A stretch of 64,000 bases of DNA from Phymorhynchus buccinoides (GCA_017654935.2 CM065699.1:44720903-44784902), one strand, 5' to 3'; positions 42,763 through 54,460 are shown, numbered from the stretch's first letter. The notes: a model not told the origin generated them from the sequence alone. Program-made: numbers and translations.

Positions 42763-44553
42763 GGTAGACTAGCTTAAGATCAAATGGAATGTGAAGTGTT
42801 GTTGACCTCGGTGACCATGGTAGACTAGCTTGAGATCAAATGGAATGTGAAGTGTTGTTGACCTCCGTGACCATGGTAGACTAGCTTAAGATCAAATGGA
42901 ATGTGAAGTGTTGTTGACCTCGGTGACCATGGTAGACTAGCTTAAGATCAAATGGAATGTGAAGTGTTGTTGACCTCGGTGACCATGGTAGACTAGCTTG
43001 AGATCAAATGGAATGTGAAGTGTTGTTGACCTCCGTGACCATGGTAGACTAGCTTAAGATCAAATGGAATGTGAAGTGTTGTTGACCTCGGTGACCATGG
43101 TAGACTAGCTTAAGATCAAATGGAATGTGAAGTGTTGTTGACCTCCGTGACCATGGTAGACTAGCTTAAGATCAAAATGGAATGTGAAGTGTTGTTGACC
43201 TCGGTGACCATGGTAGACTAGCTTGAGATCAAATGGAATGTGAAGTGTTGTTGACCTCCGTGACCATGGTAGACTAGCTTGAGATCAAATGGAATGTGAA
43301 GTGTTGTTGACCTCCGTGACCATGGTAGACTAGCTTGAGATCAAATGGAATGTGAAGTGTTGTTGACCTCGGTGACCAGCAGGTAGACTAGCTTAAGATC
43401 AAATGGAATGTGAAGTGTTGTTGACCTCGGTGACCAGCAGGTAGACTAGCTTAAGATCAAATGGAATGTGAAGTGTTGTTGACCTCGGTGACCATGGTAG
43501 ACTAGCTTAAGATCAAATGGAATGTGAAGTGTTGTTGACCTCCGTGACCATGGTAGACTAGCTTGAGATCAAATGGAATGTGAAGTGTTGTTGACCTCCG
43601 TGACCAGCAGGTAGACTAGCTTAAGATCAAATGGAATGTGAAGTGTTGTTGACCTCGGTGACCAGCAGGTAGACTAGCTTAAGATCAAATGGAATGTGAA
43701 GTGTTGTTGACCTCGGTGAACAGCAGGTAGACTAGCTTCAGATCAAATGGAATGCGAAGTGTTGTTGACCTCGGTGACCAGCAGGTAGACTAGCTTGAGA
43801 TCAAATGGAATGCGAAGTGTTGTTGACCTCGGTGAACAGCAGGTAGACTAGCTTCAGATCAAATGGAATGTGAAGTGTTGTTGACCTCGGTGACCATGGT
43901 AGACTAGCTTAAGATCAAATGGAATGTGAAGTGTTGTTGACTCGGTGACCAGCAGGTAGACTAGCTTCAGATCAAATGGAATGTGAAGTGTTGTTGACCT
44001 CGGTGACCATGGTAGACTAGCTTGAGATCAAATGGAATGTGAAGTGTTGCTGACTCGGTGACCATGGTAGACTAGCTTGAGATCAAATGGAATGTGAAGT
44101 GTTGTTGACCTCGGTGACCATGGTAGACTAGCTTGAGATCAAATGGAATGTGAAGTGTTGTTGACCTTGGTGACCATGGTAGACTAGCTTAAGATCAAAA
44201 TGGAATGTGAAGTGTTGTTGACTCGGTGACCAGCAGGTAGACTAGCTTAAGATCAAATGGAATGTGAAGTGTTGTTGACCTCAGTGACCATGGTAGACTA
44301 GCTTAAGATCAAATGGAATGTGAAGTGTTGTTGACCTTGGTGACCAGCAGGTAGACTAGCTTAAGATCAAATGGAATGTGAAGTGTTGTTGACTCGGTGA
44401 CCAGCAGGTAGACTAGCTTCAGATCAAATGGAATGTGAAGTGTTGTTGACCTCGGTGACCAGCAGGTAGACTAGCTTAAGATCAAATGGAATGTGAAGTG
44501 TTGTTGACCTCGGTGACCAGCAGGTAGACTAGCTTCAGATCAAATGGAATGTG
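42763..44553. repeat. 56-58 bp satellite, 32 monomers
   Basis: TAGACTAGCTT recurs 32 times from 42765 to 44525 at 56 or 58 base spacing, depending on whether a monomer ends ACCATGG or ACCAGCAGG. Monomers share GATCAAATGGAATGTGAAG, TGTTGTTGACCTC and (G/C)GTGACC. Variants include TTGAGATC/TTAAGATC/TTCAGATC. The long variant dominates the right half. The array is cut by the LINE inserted at 44554 and resumes at 50089. Confidence 0.98.
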
Positions 44554-45509
44554 GTATCGTATTGCGCGGGGTCTCGGTCACTCTGTTTGACAAGAACCCT
44601 CTTATTGTCTCAGCCAAAGACGGCGAAACCGAAATCAAAACAACAAAGCTGACTATTGGAAACTTGCCCATTTCTTTCTCCAATGATGAAATCCATGACA
44701 TGCTGAAAAAGCTGGACGTTAAACCGCGTTCAGCCCTATTCATGGAACGTGACAGACAGAGCTCAGGGCTGACCCACTGGATCACAGGGCGCAGATTCCT
44801 GTACGTGGAGGTTCCTGAGCAGCCGTTGCCGACACGTGTCGACATGGGCCCCTTCAAAGCCACGCTGTTCCATGTGGAGCAAAAAGCGTTGCATCAGCAG
44901 CAACAGCAGCAATGTGGAAAATGCCTGCAGAAGGGGCATTCTTCGAAATCCTGCCTGAATGACGTAGTGTGTCTCTCGTGCAAGAATTCGGGACATAAAC
45001 GAGGCTCTCCTCAATGCCCCAGCCTGCCCCCTACTGAAGATTCCCACCCATCCCCCCAAGCCTCCGTTGATGACACCACCCAACCCGCCCAACCCGCCAG
45101 AGGCGACCCCACTGCTACCTCTTCCATCCCTGTTCCTTTTCCCCAGCCATGTGTCAAACCCCCTCCCCCCACCCCACCACCCGCAACGACAAAGACTACG
45201 GATCAGCCTTCAAAACCGGATCCAACTAGACAGAGCAGGCCGCGGATTGCCGAGGTTTCCACAGCCCATGAGGTACGATCTCGATCGTGCACCCCCAACC
45301 AGCGCAAACGACGGAGCTCCCCTGCTTCCTCTGACAGCCCAGGCAAGCTGTCCAAAAAGTCGGTGGACTACTGGAAACATTTTCGTGTGGTTGAAAGCCA
45401 GAAAACTGACAACACAAACAACGCCGGATCCCAGGAGCCTGCCTCAGTGTGTGGAGGCAGCATCGACCCTGCCCAGTCCCAATGGGACTCCACCAGCAGC
45501 TGGGGGTAA
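44544..45509 (+). CDS. LINE ORF1, zinc-knuckle nucleic-acid-binding protein (5' truncated)
   Basis: An open frame of 321 codons. The ATG at 44544 and first few codons come from the host satellite, so the natural N-terminus is missing. The N-terminal half (LTIGNLPISFSNDEIHDML, RSALFMERDRQSSGLTHW, GRRFLYVEVPEQPLP, GPFKATLFHVEQ) matches the ORF1 type of Tx1-group LINEs as I know it. Two zinc knuckles follow: CGKCLQKGHSSKSC and CLSCKNSGHKRGSPQC (residues about 131-160). The rest is Pro/Ser/Thr-rich with a basic RKRRSSP patch. Its role would be RNA binding and particle formation during retrotransposition. The stop is at 45507. No internal stop suggests a young copy. Confidence 0.75.
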   Translation: MECGIVLRGVSVTLFDKNPLIVSAKDGETEIKTTKLTIGNLPISFSNDEIHDMLKKLDVKPRSALFMERDRQSSGLTHWITGRRFLYVEVPEQPLPTRVDMGPFKATLFHVEQKALHQQQQQQCGKCLQKGHSSKSCLNDVVCLSCKNSGHKRGSPQCPSLPPTEDSHPSPQASVDDTTQPAQPARGDPTATSSIPVPFPQPCVKPPPPTPPPATTKTTDQPSKPDPTRQSRPRIAEVSTAHEVRSRSCTPNQRKRRSSPASSDSPGKLSKKSVDYWKHFRVVESQKTDNTNNAGSQEPASVCGGSIDPAQSQWDSTSSWG

Positions 45510-45591
45510 GAAAACAGCGCCATCCTTGGCGTCTTCTCGGCCACGACATATTGGACTGCCCATGGAATTTCGATTTAAGGATATTGAATTA

Positions 45592-45594
<3 letters not shown>

Positions 45595-45673
<79 letters not shown>
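45595..45673. repeat. (CT)n between LINE ORFs
   Basis: 79 bases of pure CT in the spacer between ORF1 and ORF2 of the Tx1-like LINE. Confidence 0.98.
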
Positions 45674-45676
<3 letters not shown>

Positions 45677-45801
45677 CTCGCTCCCCTCTCTCTTTCTCTC
45701 TCTGACTGTGTGTGCGTGTGGGTGTTTCTGACTGTGTAACAGTGTGTGTGATGCGTGTGTGTGGGTAGAACCCCTATCAATAAATAAATGTGTACTTAAG
45801 A

Positions 45802-48800
45802 ATGGAAACGATTTCTGTATGTACGATTAATGTAAATGGACTTCGTAATAAGTTTAAAAGAAAAAGTTTATTTAGATGCCTGAAACAGAACAATTGTGAC
45901 ATTGTGTGCATGCAAGAAACTTATATCCTTGAAAAGGATCAAGATGTATGGCAAAAAGAATGGGGTGGCAGTTTACTTTGTTCACCAGTTTCTAATCAAA
46001 GTAAAGGTCAGGTCACTTTAATTCGAAAGAACTTTCCATATAATGTGCAATGCACCTATAAGTCGGATCGAGTTCTATCAGTAACGTTTAATGATGAAGG
46101 TCAGCAAGTGAATGTTATAAACGCGTACGCTCCTAACAATTCTAATGAAAAGAGAGTATTTTATGAAGAGTTAGCTGATTATACTAATAACCTAGAAGGA
46201 GAGAGCATCCTTTGCGGGGATTTGAATTGCGTGTTAAATAATGAATTAGACATAATTAATGGACAACCACATAGTGCAGCTGATGTGCGAGGTTTTCAGA
46301 ACCTTATTCTGTCTTGCTCTTTCAATGATGTTTGGCGGCTTCATCACCCTGAAGAAAAAGAATATACATGGAGCCGTAGATCACCATTTATTGCCAGACG
46401 ACTGGATTATTTATTGGCTACTGATTGTATATTTGACAAAATTGTCTCCTGTAATATCTTGTCTGTATCACAGACGGATCACAGGCTAGTAGAATTAAAG
46501 TATAGGGTTTCTCAAGTTACAAGAGGTCCATCATATTGGAAGTTTAATGATAGTCTTTTACGTGATATTGACTTTGTACAAACCATGAACACAATAATTG
46601 AACAATACTCTGAAAAATATGAACACATAGATGTTCAAACAAAATGGGATTTGTGTAAAATTAAAATACGAGAATTTTCCATGAAGTACTCAATTCACAA
46701 AAAGCAAAAGCAAAAAAAACAATTAAAGGACTTTCAATTTCGGCTCTCTAACGCCGAAAAAGCACTGTCATCAACCCCAGACAACTTTCAGCTGTTGAAT
46801 CAGGTAGACTCTCTAAAACGATCGATAGAAGTATTTGCTTACCAGGAGGCCAGAAGTGCACAGGTACGATCTCGCATCAAATTTATTGAAGACGGGGAAA
46901 AGAATACTAAATATTTTTTAGGCATGGAAAAAGCCAGGGCCAATGGTAAAATTATTGATAGGTTGAAAAACTCAGAAGGGGAAATCTTTTCTTCACAGGA
47001 GAGTATTATGGAAGAACAAGTTCGATTTTATAAAGACATATACACAAACAAAAGAGAGTTTGAAGAAGCGAAAGCAAATGAATTTATGTGTAATTGCAAT
47101 GTCCCTAAATTAACAGAGGAGCAGCGACTAGATCTAGATTCAGAGCTTTCATTAGCTGAAATAGCGTCAGTATTAAAGACAATGAAAGGGGGATCTGCGC
47201 CTGGGCCTGACGGAATAACTACTAATTTTATCAAATTCTTTTGATCTAAATTACAAAAACTGATTTTCGATTCGTTCAATGCCGCTTATCAACAGGGGGA
47301 GATGTCAGTGACCCAAAGGCAGGCCGTTCTCACTCTTATTCATAAGGGGAAGGGACTAGCTAGAGACGAACTTTCTAACTGGCGTCCTATTTCTCTCACT
47401 AACACCGACTATAAACTGATGGCTAAATGCCTAGCCTTACGCCTATCTAAAACACTTCCGCATATAATACATGATAATCAGGTGGGATTTATGAAAGGAC
47501 GGAAGGTTAGTACAATGATAAGATTGATTGATGATTCAATTGACATGATGAACACATCAAATAAACCAGGCATACTTCTGGCAGTCGACTATCGCCGTGC
47601 CTTCGATTCCATCTCAAAAGAGTTTATAATCTGGGCATTTAAACGTTTTGGCTTTGGGGAACACATCGTAAGATGGGTCCAAGTGATCACTGCTAACACA
47701 GAGAGCTGTGTCAACTATTTGGGTTGGTTGTCTGAGAGCTTCCCAGTCAGGTGTGGAATACGTCAAGGATGCCCCTTCTCCCCACTGGCATTTATTTTAG
47801 CACTAGAGATGCTAGCGATTAAAGTTAGAGATGATACGCAACTGAAAGGATTGAAACTACCTATCTTGACAACAGCTACAACTCTAACAAACTTGCTGAA
47901 AATGTTATTATATGCTGACGACATTACTTTATTTTTGCAAGATCAGCATGATTTAGAAAGGGTTCTCAACATAATTAGTAAATTTTCCGAATTTTCTAAT
48001 CTGGATATTAATAAAAACAAAACTGAAGCCATGTGGCTGGGTTCAAAGAAACGTTCTGATGAAACATTTTTTAACCTAAAATGGAAGACCAGAGTTAAAA
48101 TAGTTGGAATAGTTTTCTCCAACTCCACTCCTGCCTCCACAATTGAGGAAAACTGGTCAACAAGAATAGATAACATACAGAAAATAATGGTATTGTGATC
48201 AAAACGTAATCTGAGTATAAGCGGGAAAATATGTATTATCAAAACATTTTTAGTGTCACAGTTTGTGTATATCATGCAGGCTTTAGTGGTTCCAACGAGT
48301 GTTCTTAACAAACTAAACACTCTTTTATTCAGATTTCTATGGAATAAGAACTTTTCGAACAAAAAAGCATATGAAAAGGTTAAAAGAATCGTTGTTTGCA
48401 GTGACATAGAAAAAGGGGGTTAAAAATGATTGATGTCAATACAATGCAGACGTCATTCCTTTTGTCTTGGGTAGTCCAGCTGCTCCAGTCTGAAGGGGAA
48501 ACATGGTCGATAATCCCTAAGTCCCTCTTCTCTGTCCTTGGCACCAGTTTATCCTGTTTGAAATCAGATGTTTCTTCAACACAATTTGCTGGATTGAATT
48601 ATATCAAATCCGAATTCTGGAAAAATGTACTAAAAATATGGCTAGATAATATGACTAAGCTTAAGAACGGCCCTCGTGATACATTATTTTTTAAAAACCA
48701 TGACTGTTTATGGAATAACTCACGATTAATGTACAGACAAAAATGTTTGTTTTTTAAAGAGTGGGCTTCTGCTGGCATCTCTCTTATTTCAGATATGGTA

Positions 48801-49511
48801 GTTGACGGTAATGTTTTGTCCTTCGAATATGTATGTGAGAAGGTAGGTAATAAGCCAACTCGTCAATTTGAATATAATGCAATATGCACAGCCTTGCACT
48901 CCCGTTCAGCCGAACAAATGCTTCGTTTATATTCTACCGAAGATAGGAATATAATCACACCTCGCGTTAAAATCACTCCTCAAATCATTCGACATCATCT
49001 GACGACATATTCTACTATTCAACCATGCGCTCTAAATTTCTGGCTACGTAAATACAATATCGTTCTTACAGAACATCACTGGTCAATTGCACGCATTTCT
49101 ACTAAAGAAGAAAGACTAAGACTCCTACACTGGAAACTACTTCATAATATCTATCCCACAAATATTCTTCTCTATAGAATGGGTCTCAGAAATAATACTC
49201 TTTGTACTTTCTGTAACGAAACTGATTTCATTGAACATTTGTTTTTCAAATTTTCTAGAATAGAGAAAGTGTGGAAAACGTGCACTGACGTAATCTTCAA
49301 GGAAACCAACCAACAAATATCTCTAACAGAAACTGATATTCTATTTGGATACATGCCAGACAAAGGCAAAACACCGTTTGTTCGATATGTAAATCATATA
49401 ATTTTAATTGCTAAAATGGTGATTAGTAAATTTCGGTATGGCATTGGTTATGACATTACAACCCTTTTTGAAAAAGAACTAGATATACGGAAAACATTTT
49501 TAAATCCATAA
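45802..49511 (+). pseudogene. Tx1/L1-like LINE ORF2 (endonuclease plus RT), three lesions
   Basis: ATG at 45802, about 1,236 codons. Endonuclease: TINVNGLRN, VCMQETYIL, NAYAPNN, LCGDLNCVLN, ARRLDYLLA and QTDHRLVEL. RT: GSAPGPDGITTNF, LSNWRPISLTNTDYKL, LAVDYRRAFDSI, CGIRQGCPFSPLAF, YADD at 47911-47922 and KTEAMWLGS. C-terminal: RLLHWKLLHNIYP and CTFCNETDFIEHLF, a cysteine/histidine motif usual in L1/Tx1 ORF2. Lesions: TGA at 47242-47244 and 48196-48198, both where relatives have Trp, and a one-base loss in the G run near 48416-48421 that shifts the frame before KMIDVNTMQ. The catalytic residues all survive, so this is a recently inactivated copy. Confidence 0.9.
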
Positions 49512-49518
49512 CTAAACT

Positions 49519-49740
49519 CTCTCCCCCCCCCCCCCCCCTCCCCCCCCCCCCCCTCCCCCCCCCCCCCCCCCCTCTCTCTACGAGCGCGTGCGCGCACACA
49601 CACACACGCGCACTCACACACACAAGTGCACGCTCACTCGCGCACACGCGCATGCACACATTCACACACGCACGCACGCGCGCGCTCGCGCTCACACGCA
49701 CACACACACGCACGCGCACACACACAAACACACATACACT
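49519..49740. repeat. Poly-C runs and (CA)n/(CG)n tract
   Basis: Nearly pure C from 49519 to 49571 with a few T, then CACACG/GCGCGC steps to 49740, in the 3' region of the Tx1-like LINE. Confidence 0.95.
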
Positions 49741-50088
49741 CTGTTTTCTTCTGTTTTCCCGTTTGTTTGTTTAGATCCCCCCTCCCCCCTTTCTGATGAA
49801 GTTTCATTCTTCTTTTTGTTTTTTTGTTTTTGGATTCTGTTTCTTTAAAGGTTATTTTCTTCCATAGGCACATCTTTTTTATGGAAACAGTTGTACTTAT
49901 ATCTAGAGGCATTAAGTTGTAGATTTATTGATGAATTAATTATATTAATTAATTTAATTATTTATTTACCATTCTACTAATTTTTGCATATTATTTAATG
50001 TTTTGTTAATGTTTGTTTAAAAAAAGAAAGAAAAAAAATTGGAAAAAAATTGTGGTTGATTCCAGCAACAGCAAAAAAAATAAAATAA

Positions 50089-50190
50089 AAATGGAATGTG
50101 AAGTGTTGTTGACCTCGGTGACCAGCAGGTAGACTAGCTTCAGATCAAATGGAATGCGAAGTGTTGCTGACCTCGGTGACCATGATCACT
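50089..50190. repeat. Satellite remainder after the LINE insertion
   Basis: About 1.5 further monomers continue the array in phase. They then change into CATGATCACTTTGACC and two TGACCT hexamers at 50192-50204. Confidence 0.95.
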
Positions 50191-50204
50191 TTGACCTTTG
50201 ACCT

Positions 50205-51080
50205 TGTATTTTGTCGATCACAATATCACATGAACCGCTGCACGAATTTGCTTAAAATGTTGTAGGTTGATATATCACACCAAGCAGATGAGTCCAGCAA
50301 AATATGGAGTTTATTTGAATTGGCATTTAGATTTATCTCTGGCATTTAGATCTATCTCCAAAAACGCAACGAGTGACCTTGAAGGCTTTGCCTCTTGTTA
50401 TTTAACAAGCGCGGATTCGCAATCGTTTGTGGCGTGCGACAATTTTGGACCGACCGACAGACCAACAGACCGACAAAGTGAGTTATAGGTTTGTGGCTTG
50501 TGCCACAAACAATAAAAGCGGAACATTTCCAGCTCATCAACAAAGCTTGTTGTTTTGTGGGGGTTTTAAAATATTATATTATGTAATCGTTTTGATAGAG
50601 AAAGTTGAGATTCATATTCCTAAAGACGGAGAGCTATTAAGCCTGAGGGAAGTGAGGTGCGTGTGTTTTAAAAGCTAAATTCACGAAATAGGACTGCGAA
50701 TTATGTATTAAGCTACAAAGACACAGACGAACAAAACTGAATCAAAATCCTTTTTTTTTAATAAATAAAAAATAGAAAGCTCTACAAGTAAGATTGATAG
50801 TCTTGTTCTGTTGTCATAATACAACAATAAACTTAAAAGCAAGTCATGATTTTGTTTTGGTAAATGTGTCTGTTGTCTGATAAACACACATACATTACAG
50901 ACCAAATAAATAACCCAAAACATAAACCCAAAACATTTGGAAAAAAATCAAATATTTTATAGACTTTTAGCACCTGTGGTGTATCATAACCCTGCAGTAA
51001 TGCACTCCACTTATCATGGAGAGAAGAAGCGTGCTCCTTGTTTGATGGGATGCAGTGCAAGGGAGAGTTGTTTCTGCTTC

Positions 51081-51085
<5 letters not shown>
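50205..51085. other. Intergenic, dispersed repeat flank
   Basis: No gene. GACCGACAGACCAACAGACCGAC lies at 50449-50474. A short inverted pair around TTTGTGGC/GCCACAAA sits near 50490-50510. AT-rich sequence follows. Confidence 0.5.
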
Positions 51086-51152
<67 letters not shown>

Positions 51153-51300
51153 CGCGCGCGCGCGTGTGTGTAGCTACGTAGGTGTGTGTGTGTGTGCTTG
51201 CGTGTGTGTGTGTGCGTGTGTGTGTGTGTGTGCGTGTGCGTGCGTGTGTGCGTGTGTGCGTGTGTGTGTGTGTGCGTGCGTTTGTGTGTATGAGCGCGAG
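51086..51300. repeat. (CT)n then (GT)n/(GC)n
   Basis: (CT)n at 51086-51149, CGCGCG at 51153-51164, then GT-rich sequence with GC steps to 51290. Confidence 0.95.
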
Positions 51301-51329
51301 CATGTGTATTTTTGTGTGTGCGAGCTGTG

Positions 51330-51525
51330 TTATTTGTTTATAGTGGAGATGCTTTACCCAGGATCCACTCTCTTGACCTGTTACTAGGGGAGATGCCTTA
51401 TTTGTTTATAATGGAGACGCTTGGCCCAGGTTACACACCCAACTCTCTTGGCATTATCATAGTGGAGATGCTGAATTTGTTTATAATGAAGATGCTTTAC
51501 CCATGATACATGCCCACTCTCTTAA
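51330..51525 (+). repeat. Three-copy ~70 bp minisatellite
   Basis: TTTGTTTATA(G/A)TG(G/A)AGA(T/C)GCTT recurs at about 51333, 51401 and 51476, each followed by (G/A)CCCA(G/T)G and an ACTCTCTT segment. Confidence 0.8.
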
Positions 51526-51607
51526 CTAAAGGGTCTTAAGACATCTGGCGTTAGTTCTACATAGTTTGGAAGTGATAACTACAAAGATGGACTGAGCGGA
51601 CATGGAT

Positions 51608-51651
51608 ATGAGAGAGAGAGTGAGAGGGAGAGAGAGAGAGAGAGTGAGAGG

Positions 51652-51731
<80 letters not shown>
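51608..51731. repeat. (GA)n microsatellite
   Basis: GAGAGTGAGAGG interruptions at first, then pure (GA)n to 51731. Confidence 0.95.
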
Positions 51732-51736
<5 letters not shown>

Positions 51737-51753
51737 CTGTACTGGGGGATTCA

Positions 51754-52133
51754 TGGGCAAAGGTCAAGATGTGCCCCCCCCCCCCCCTACCTATCTCGGT
51801 TAATTGTATTTTTCCGTTATTGCCTTTCTTACCATACATAAAGCTGTATTTTAGGAACATTTTTAGCTAATAACCTTTTTGGAATACTAACCCTAACCCT
51901 AGCCCTAACCCTAACCCTAACCCCCACCGTATAAGACGGAAAAACGCAACGAACCACAACTGTGACAAGTGGGGGGTAGGGTTAGGTTTAGGGGTAGGGT
52001 TAGGGTTAGGGTTAGTATTCCAAAAAGGTAATTAGCTAAAAATGTTCCTAAAATACAGCTTTATGTATGGTAAGAAAGGCAAAAACGGAAAAATACAATT
52101 AACCGAGAAATGCATGGGGGTTGGCACATCTTT
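51754..52133. mobile_element. Second copy of the telomere-like foldback element
   Basis: Left end GGCAAAGGTCAAGATGTGCC, then ATCTCGGTTAATTG, CATACATAAAGCTG, (CCCTAA)n at about 51892-51925. A centre in inverted orientation relative to the first copy follows, then (TTAGGG)n at 51973-52012 and the mirrored arm ending GGCACATCTTTAG. The right terminus lacks the last ~10 bases of the TIR, and no target duplication is visible, so this copy is damaged. A poly-C run (51774-51787) sits in the left arm. Confidence 0.8.
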
Positions 52134-52161
52134 AGTGGACTCAATAGTCCAAATGAATTAT

Positions 52162-52166
<5 letters not shown>

Positions 52167-52230
<64 letters not shown>

Positions 52231-52401
52231 ACACAATCTAATTATACACACAGAATGTGGGTCACAATGACGTCAAGAAAAGTTACTTGTTGTATTTGTT
52301 ACGTCAAGTTTGTTCTACTGTCTGTCCCGCGTCCAAGGCCAAAAGCCGAAATATTGGGAATAGTCTACATTCTTTCTTGTTAGTTTTCATTCTTTTTTTG
52401 T

Positions 52402-52462
<61 letters not shown>

Positions 52463-52490
52463 CGTGCGCGCGCGCGTGCGTGTGCGTGCG
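52167..52490. repeat. (CA)n, (TA)n and (TG)n tracts
   Basis: (CA)n at 52167-52226. (TA)n at 52407-52442 runs directly into (TG)n and GC-alternating sequence to 52490. Between them is unremarkable sequence. Confidence 0.95.
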
Positions 52491-52804
52491 CGTGAAACAA
52501 GGAGAGCGTTTTCATGTAGATGTTTTGGTATCACGCAATCCTACTCTCTTCTGCATTCGCCAGCACCGTGTTTCCTGCAATGGGGCTTTATACTATTTCT
52601 TGCCAAAATAAAGGGCAACAATGTTACGCCCGAACTGCGCATGCCACATAGTAACGAGTCAGGGGCAGATAATTGTATGTTCCTGACAGGCAAGGACGAT
52701 AATCATAAGTAGGTGGCGTTCGCATCTCAGGTCACAAGACAGAGGCAGATAATTTTCAGTATAAAGGCTGTGAAACAAGAACAATAGAGCACTGAGATAT
52801 TACA
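52491..52804. other. Intergenic
   Basis: No gene seen. GGGGCAGATAATT and AGAGGCAGATAATT form a loose direct repeat at about 52661 and 52742. Confidence 0.4.
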
Positions 52805-52838
52805 CCCCCCCCCCCCCCCCCCCCCCCACCCCCTCTTT

Positions 52839-52888
<50 letters not shown>
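52805..52888. repeat. Poly-C and (CA)n
   Basis: A C run of about 23 bases from 52805, a short linker, then (CA)n at 52842-52887. Confidence 0.95.
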
Positions 52889-52889
<1 letters not shown>

Positions 52890-53744
52890 CCTATTTTGCC
52901 CATTACACTTTCCATAACATTTCTTTGACACTCACCCACCCATTTTCCCACACGCGTAAAGCAAGAACAAAGAGGCCCAAAACTGTAATAAATCAAAGGC
53001 TTCTACTTTTTGTTTCCAGTTCCATTTACAGCCTACTTGCTAAGGGGCCGCTACACTACATACGATTCGATCTCAATGCGATGCGATTTGACATTAATTT
53101 TTGTGAGACATGATTCTCGTTAAATTCAACTGTCTGAATAAATCCGATTAAATCCTATTAGTTTTGTTCACTATTATGTAGTCCACCGTACACGAGTCTG
53201 ATGAAATAACTGTTTTTGTATCAGACATTTTATTTGATTCGTGTATTGGGGTCTACTTGAGTACAGTGAACGAAAATAGTAGAGTTAGGCCGTGCACACA
53301 CATGCGGAAACCCGTGCGCAATCCATAAATAAGTGAAACAAAGAAGGGAAAAGATTTGCGCACGTGTCCGAATTTCCCCTATATGCGTAAACTTGTATCC
53401 TTCTTTCTTCCACTTATTTAGGGTTTTCCGTACGGAACTTACGCGTCTAATGTGAACCCGGCCTCATTCTTAGACAGAAATATTTCACGTGAATCATAAT
53501 GACTCACAGATTTCGTCACAATCGTATTGTATTGGGGTCAAATCGAATGCAGTGTGGCGCATGGCTTTAGAGTTCCTTTTTTGTTGTTGCGGCATTATTG
53601 TTGTTTGACAAGAAACATGTGGGCAGAAAGATTGCTGACAAGATTACAGGACAAAGGCTGAGGGCAACAAACACACTTTACAGCATCCTCTGAAGTGAAC
53701 ATTATTGTTGAGCCCCCGTCTCTAAGTGTCCACTCTCATTGTGA
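52889..53744. other. Intergenic
   Basis: No recognised coding or repeat signal beyond scattered short words. Confidence 0.5.
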
Positions 53745-54460
53745 CTCTGTCTCTCTATGTCTCTGTGTTCACGTGTCCCCGTCTCTACGTGTCCCCGTCT
53801 TCATGTATCCCCGTCTTCATGTATCCCCGTCTTCATGTATCCCCGTCTTCATGTATCCCCGTCTATGTGTCCCCGTCTCTATGTGTCCCCGTCTGTGTTA
53901 TGTCCCCGTCTTCATGTATCCCGGTCTCTATGTGTCCCCGTTTCTATGAGTTTGCGTCCCCGTCTGTATTATGTCCCCGTCTTCATGTATCCCCGTCTCT
54001 ATGTGCTCCTCTCTCTATGTATCCCCGTCTCTATGTATTTTAATGTATCCCCGTGTCTATGTGCTCCTCTCTCTCTATGTGTCCCCGTCTCTATGTGTTC
54101 ACGTCTCTATGTGTCCCCGTCTCTATGTGTCCCCTTCTTCATGTATCCCCATCTCTATGTGTTGCCGTCTCTATGTGTCCCCGTCTCTATGTATTCCCTT
54201 CTCTATGTGTCCCCTTCTCTATGCATCCCCATCTCTATGTGTTCCCGTCTCTATGTGTCCCCTTCTTCATGTATCCCCATCTCTATGTGTTCCCGTCTCT
54301 ATGTGTCGCCGTCTCTGTGTGTCCCTTTCAATGTGACCCCATCTCGATTATGTCCCCGTGTCCATGTGTCCCTGTTTCGGTGTGTCCCTCTCTCAATGTG
54401 CTGCGCTTTGTATGTGTTCCTGGCTCTGTGTGCATGCGCCATCCGTCTCTATAATGCACC
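53745..54460 (+). repeat. 15-16 bp minisatellite, TCTATGTGTCCCCGTC unit
   Basis: About 40 units such as TCTATGTGTCCCCGTC and TTCATGTATCCCCGTC. The 16-base period is not a multiple of three, yet all frames stay open for long stretches because the unit lacks stop triplets. Apparent cysteine/serine-rich proteins are artefacts. Confidence 0.95.

Larger units (their letters stand above)
44554..50088 (+). mobile_element. Tx1/L1-like LINE inserted in the satellite, 12 bp TSD
   Basis: AAATGGAATGTG occurs at 44542-44553 and again at 50089-50100, exactly flanking non-satellite sequence and restoring the satellite phase (AAATGGAATGTG then AAGTGTTG). The insert carries ORF1, a (CT)n-containing spacer, ORF2, C- and CA-rich 3' sequence and an A-rich tail ending in AAAATAAAATAAAA. 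The 5' end begins inside ORF1, so the copy is 5' truncated. Confidence 0.9.

Noticed and set aside
42763..44553. CRISPR-like regular repeats
   Set aside because: Monomers are contiguous with no unique spacers, and the context is eukaryotic; this is a satellite.
45067..45705. Overlapping 212-codon Pro/Ser-rich ORF
   Set aside because: Out-of-frame shadow of the LINE ORF1 with a translated (CT)n end.
47242..48198. TGA read as Trp (alternative code or mitochondrial insert)
   Set aside because: Other Trp codons in the same ORF are TGG, and an additional frameshift is present; ordinary decay explains it.
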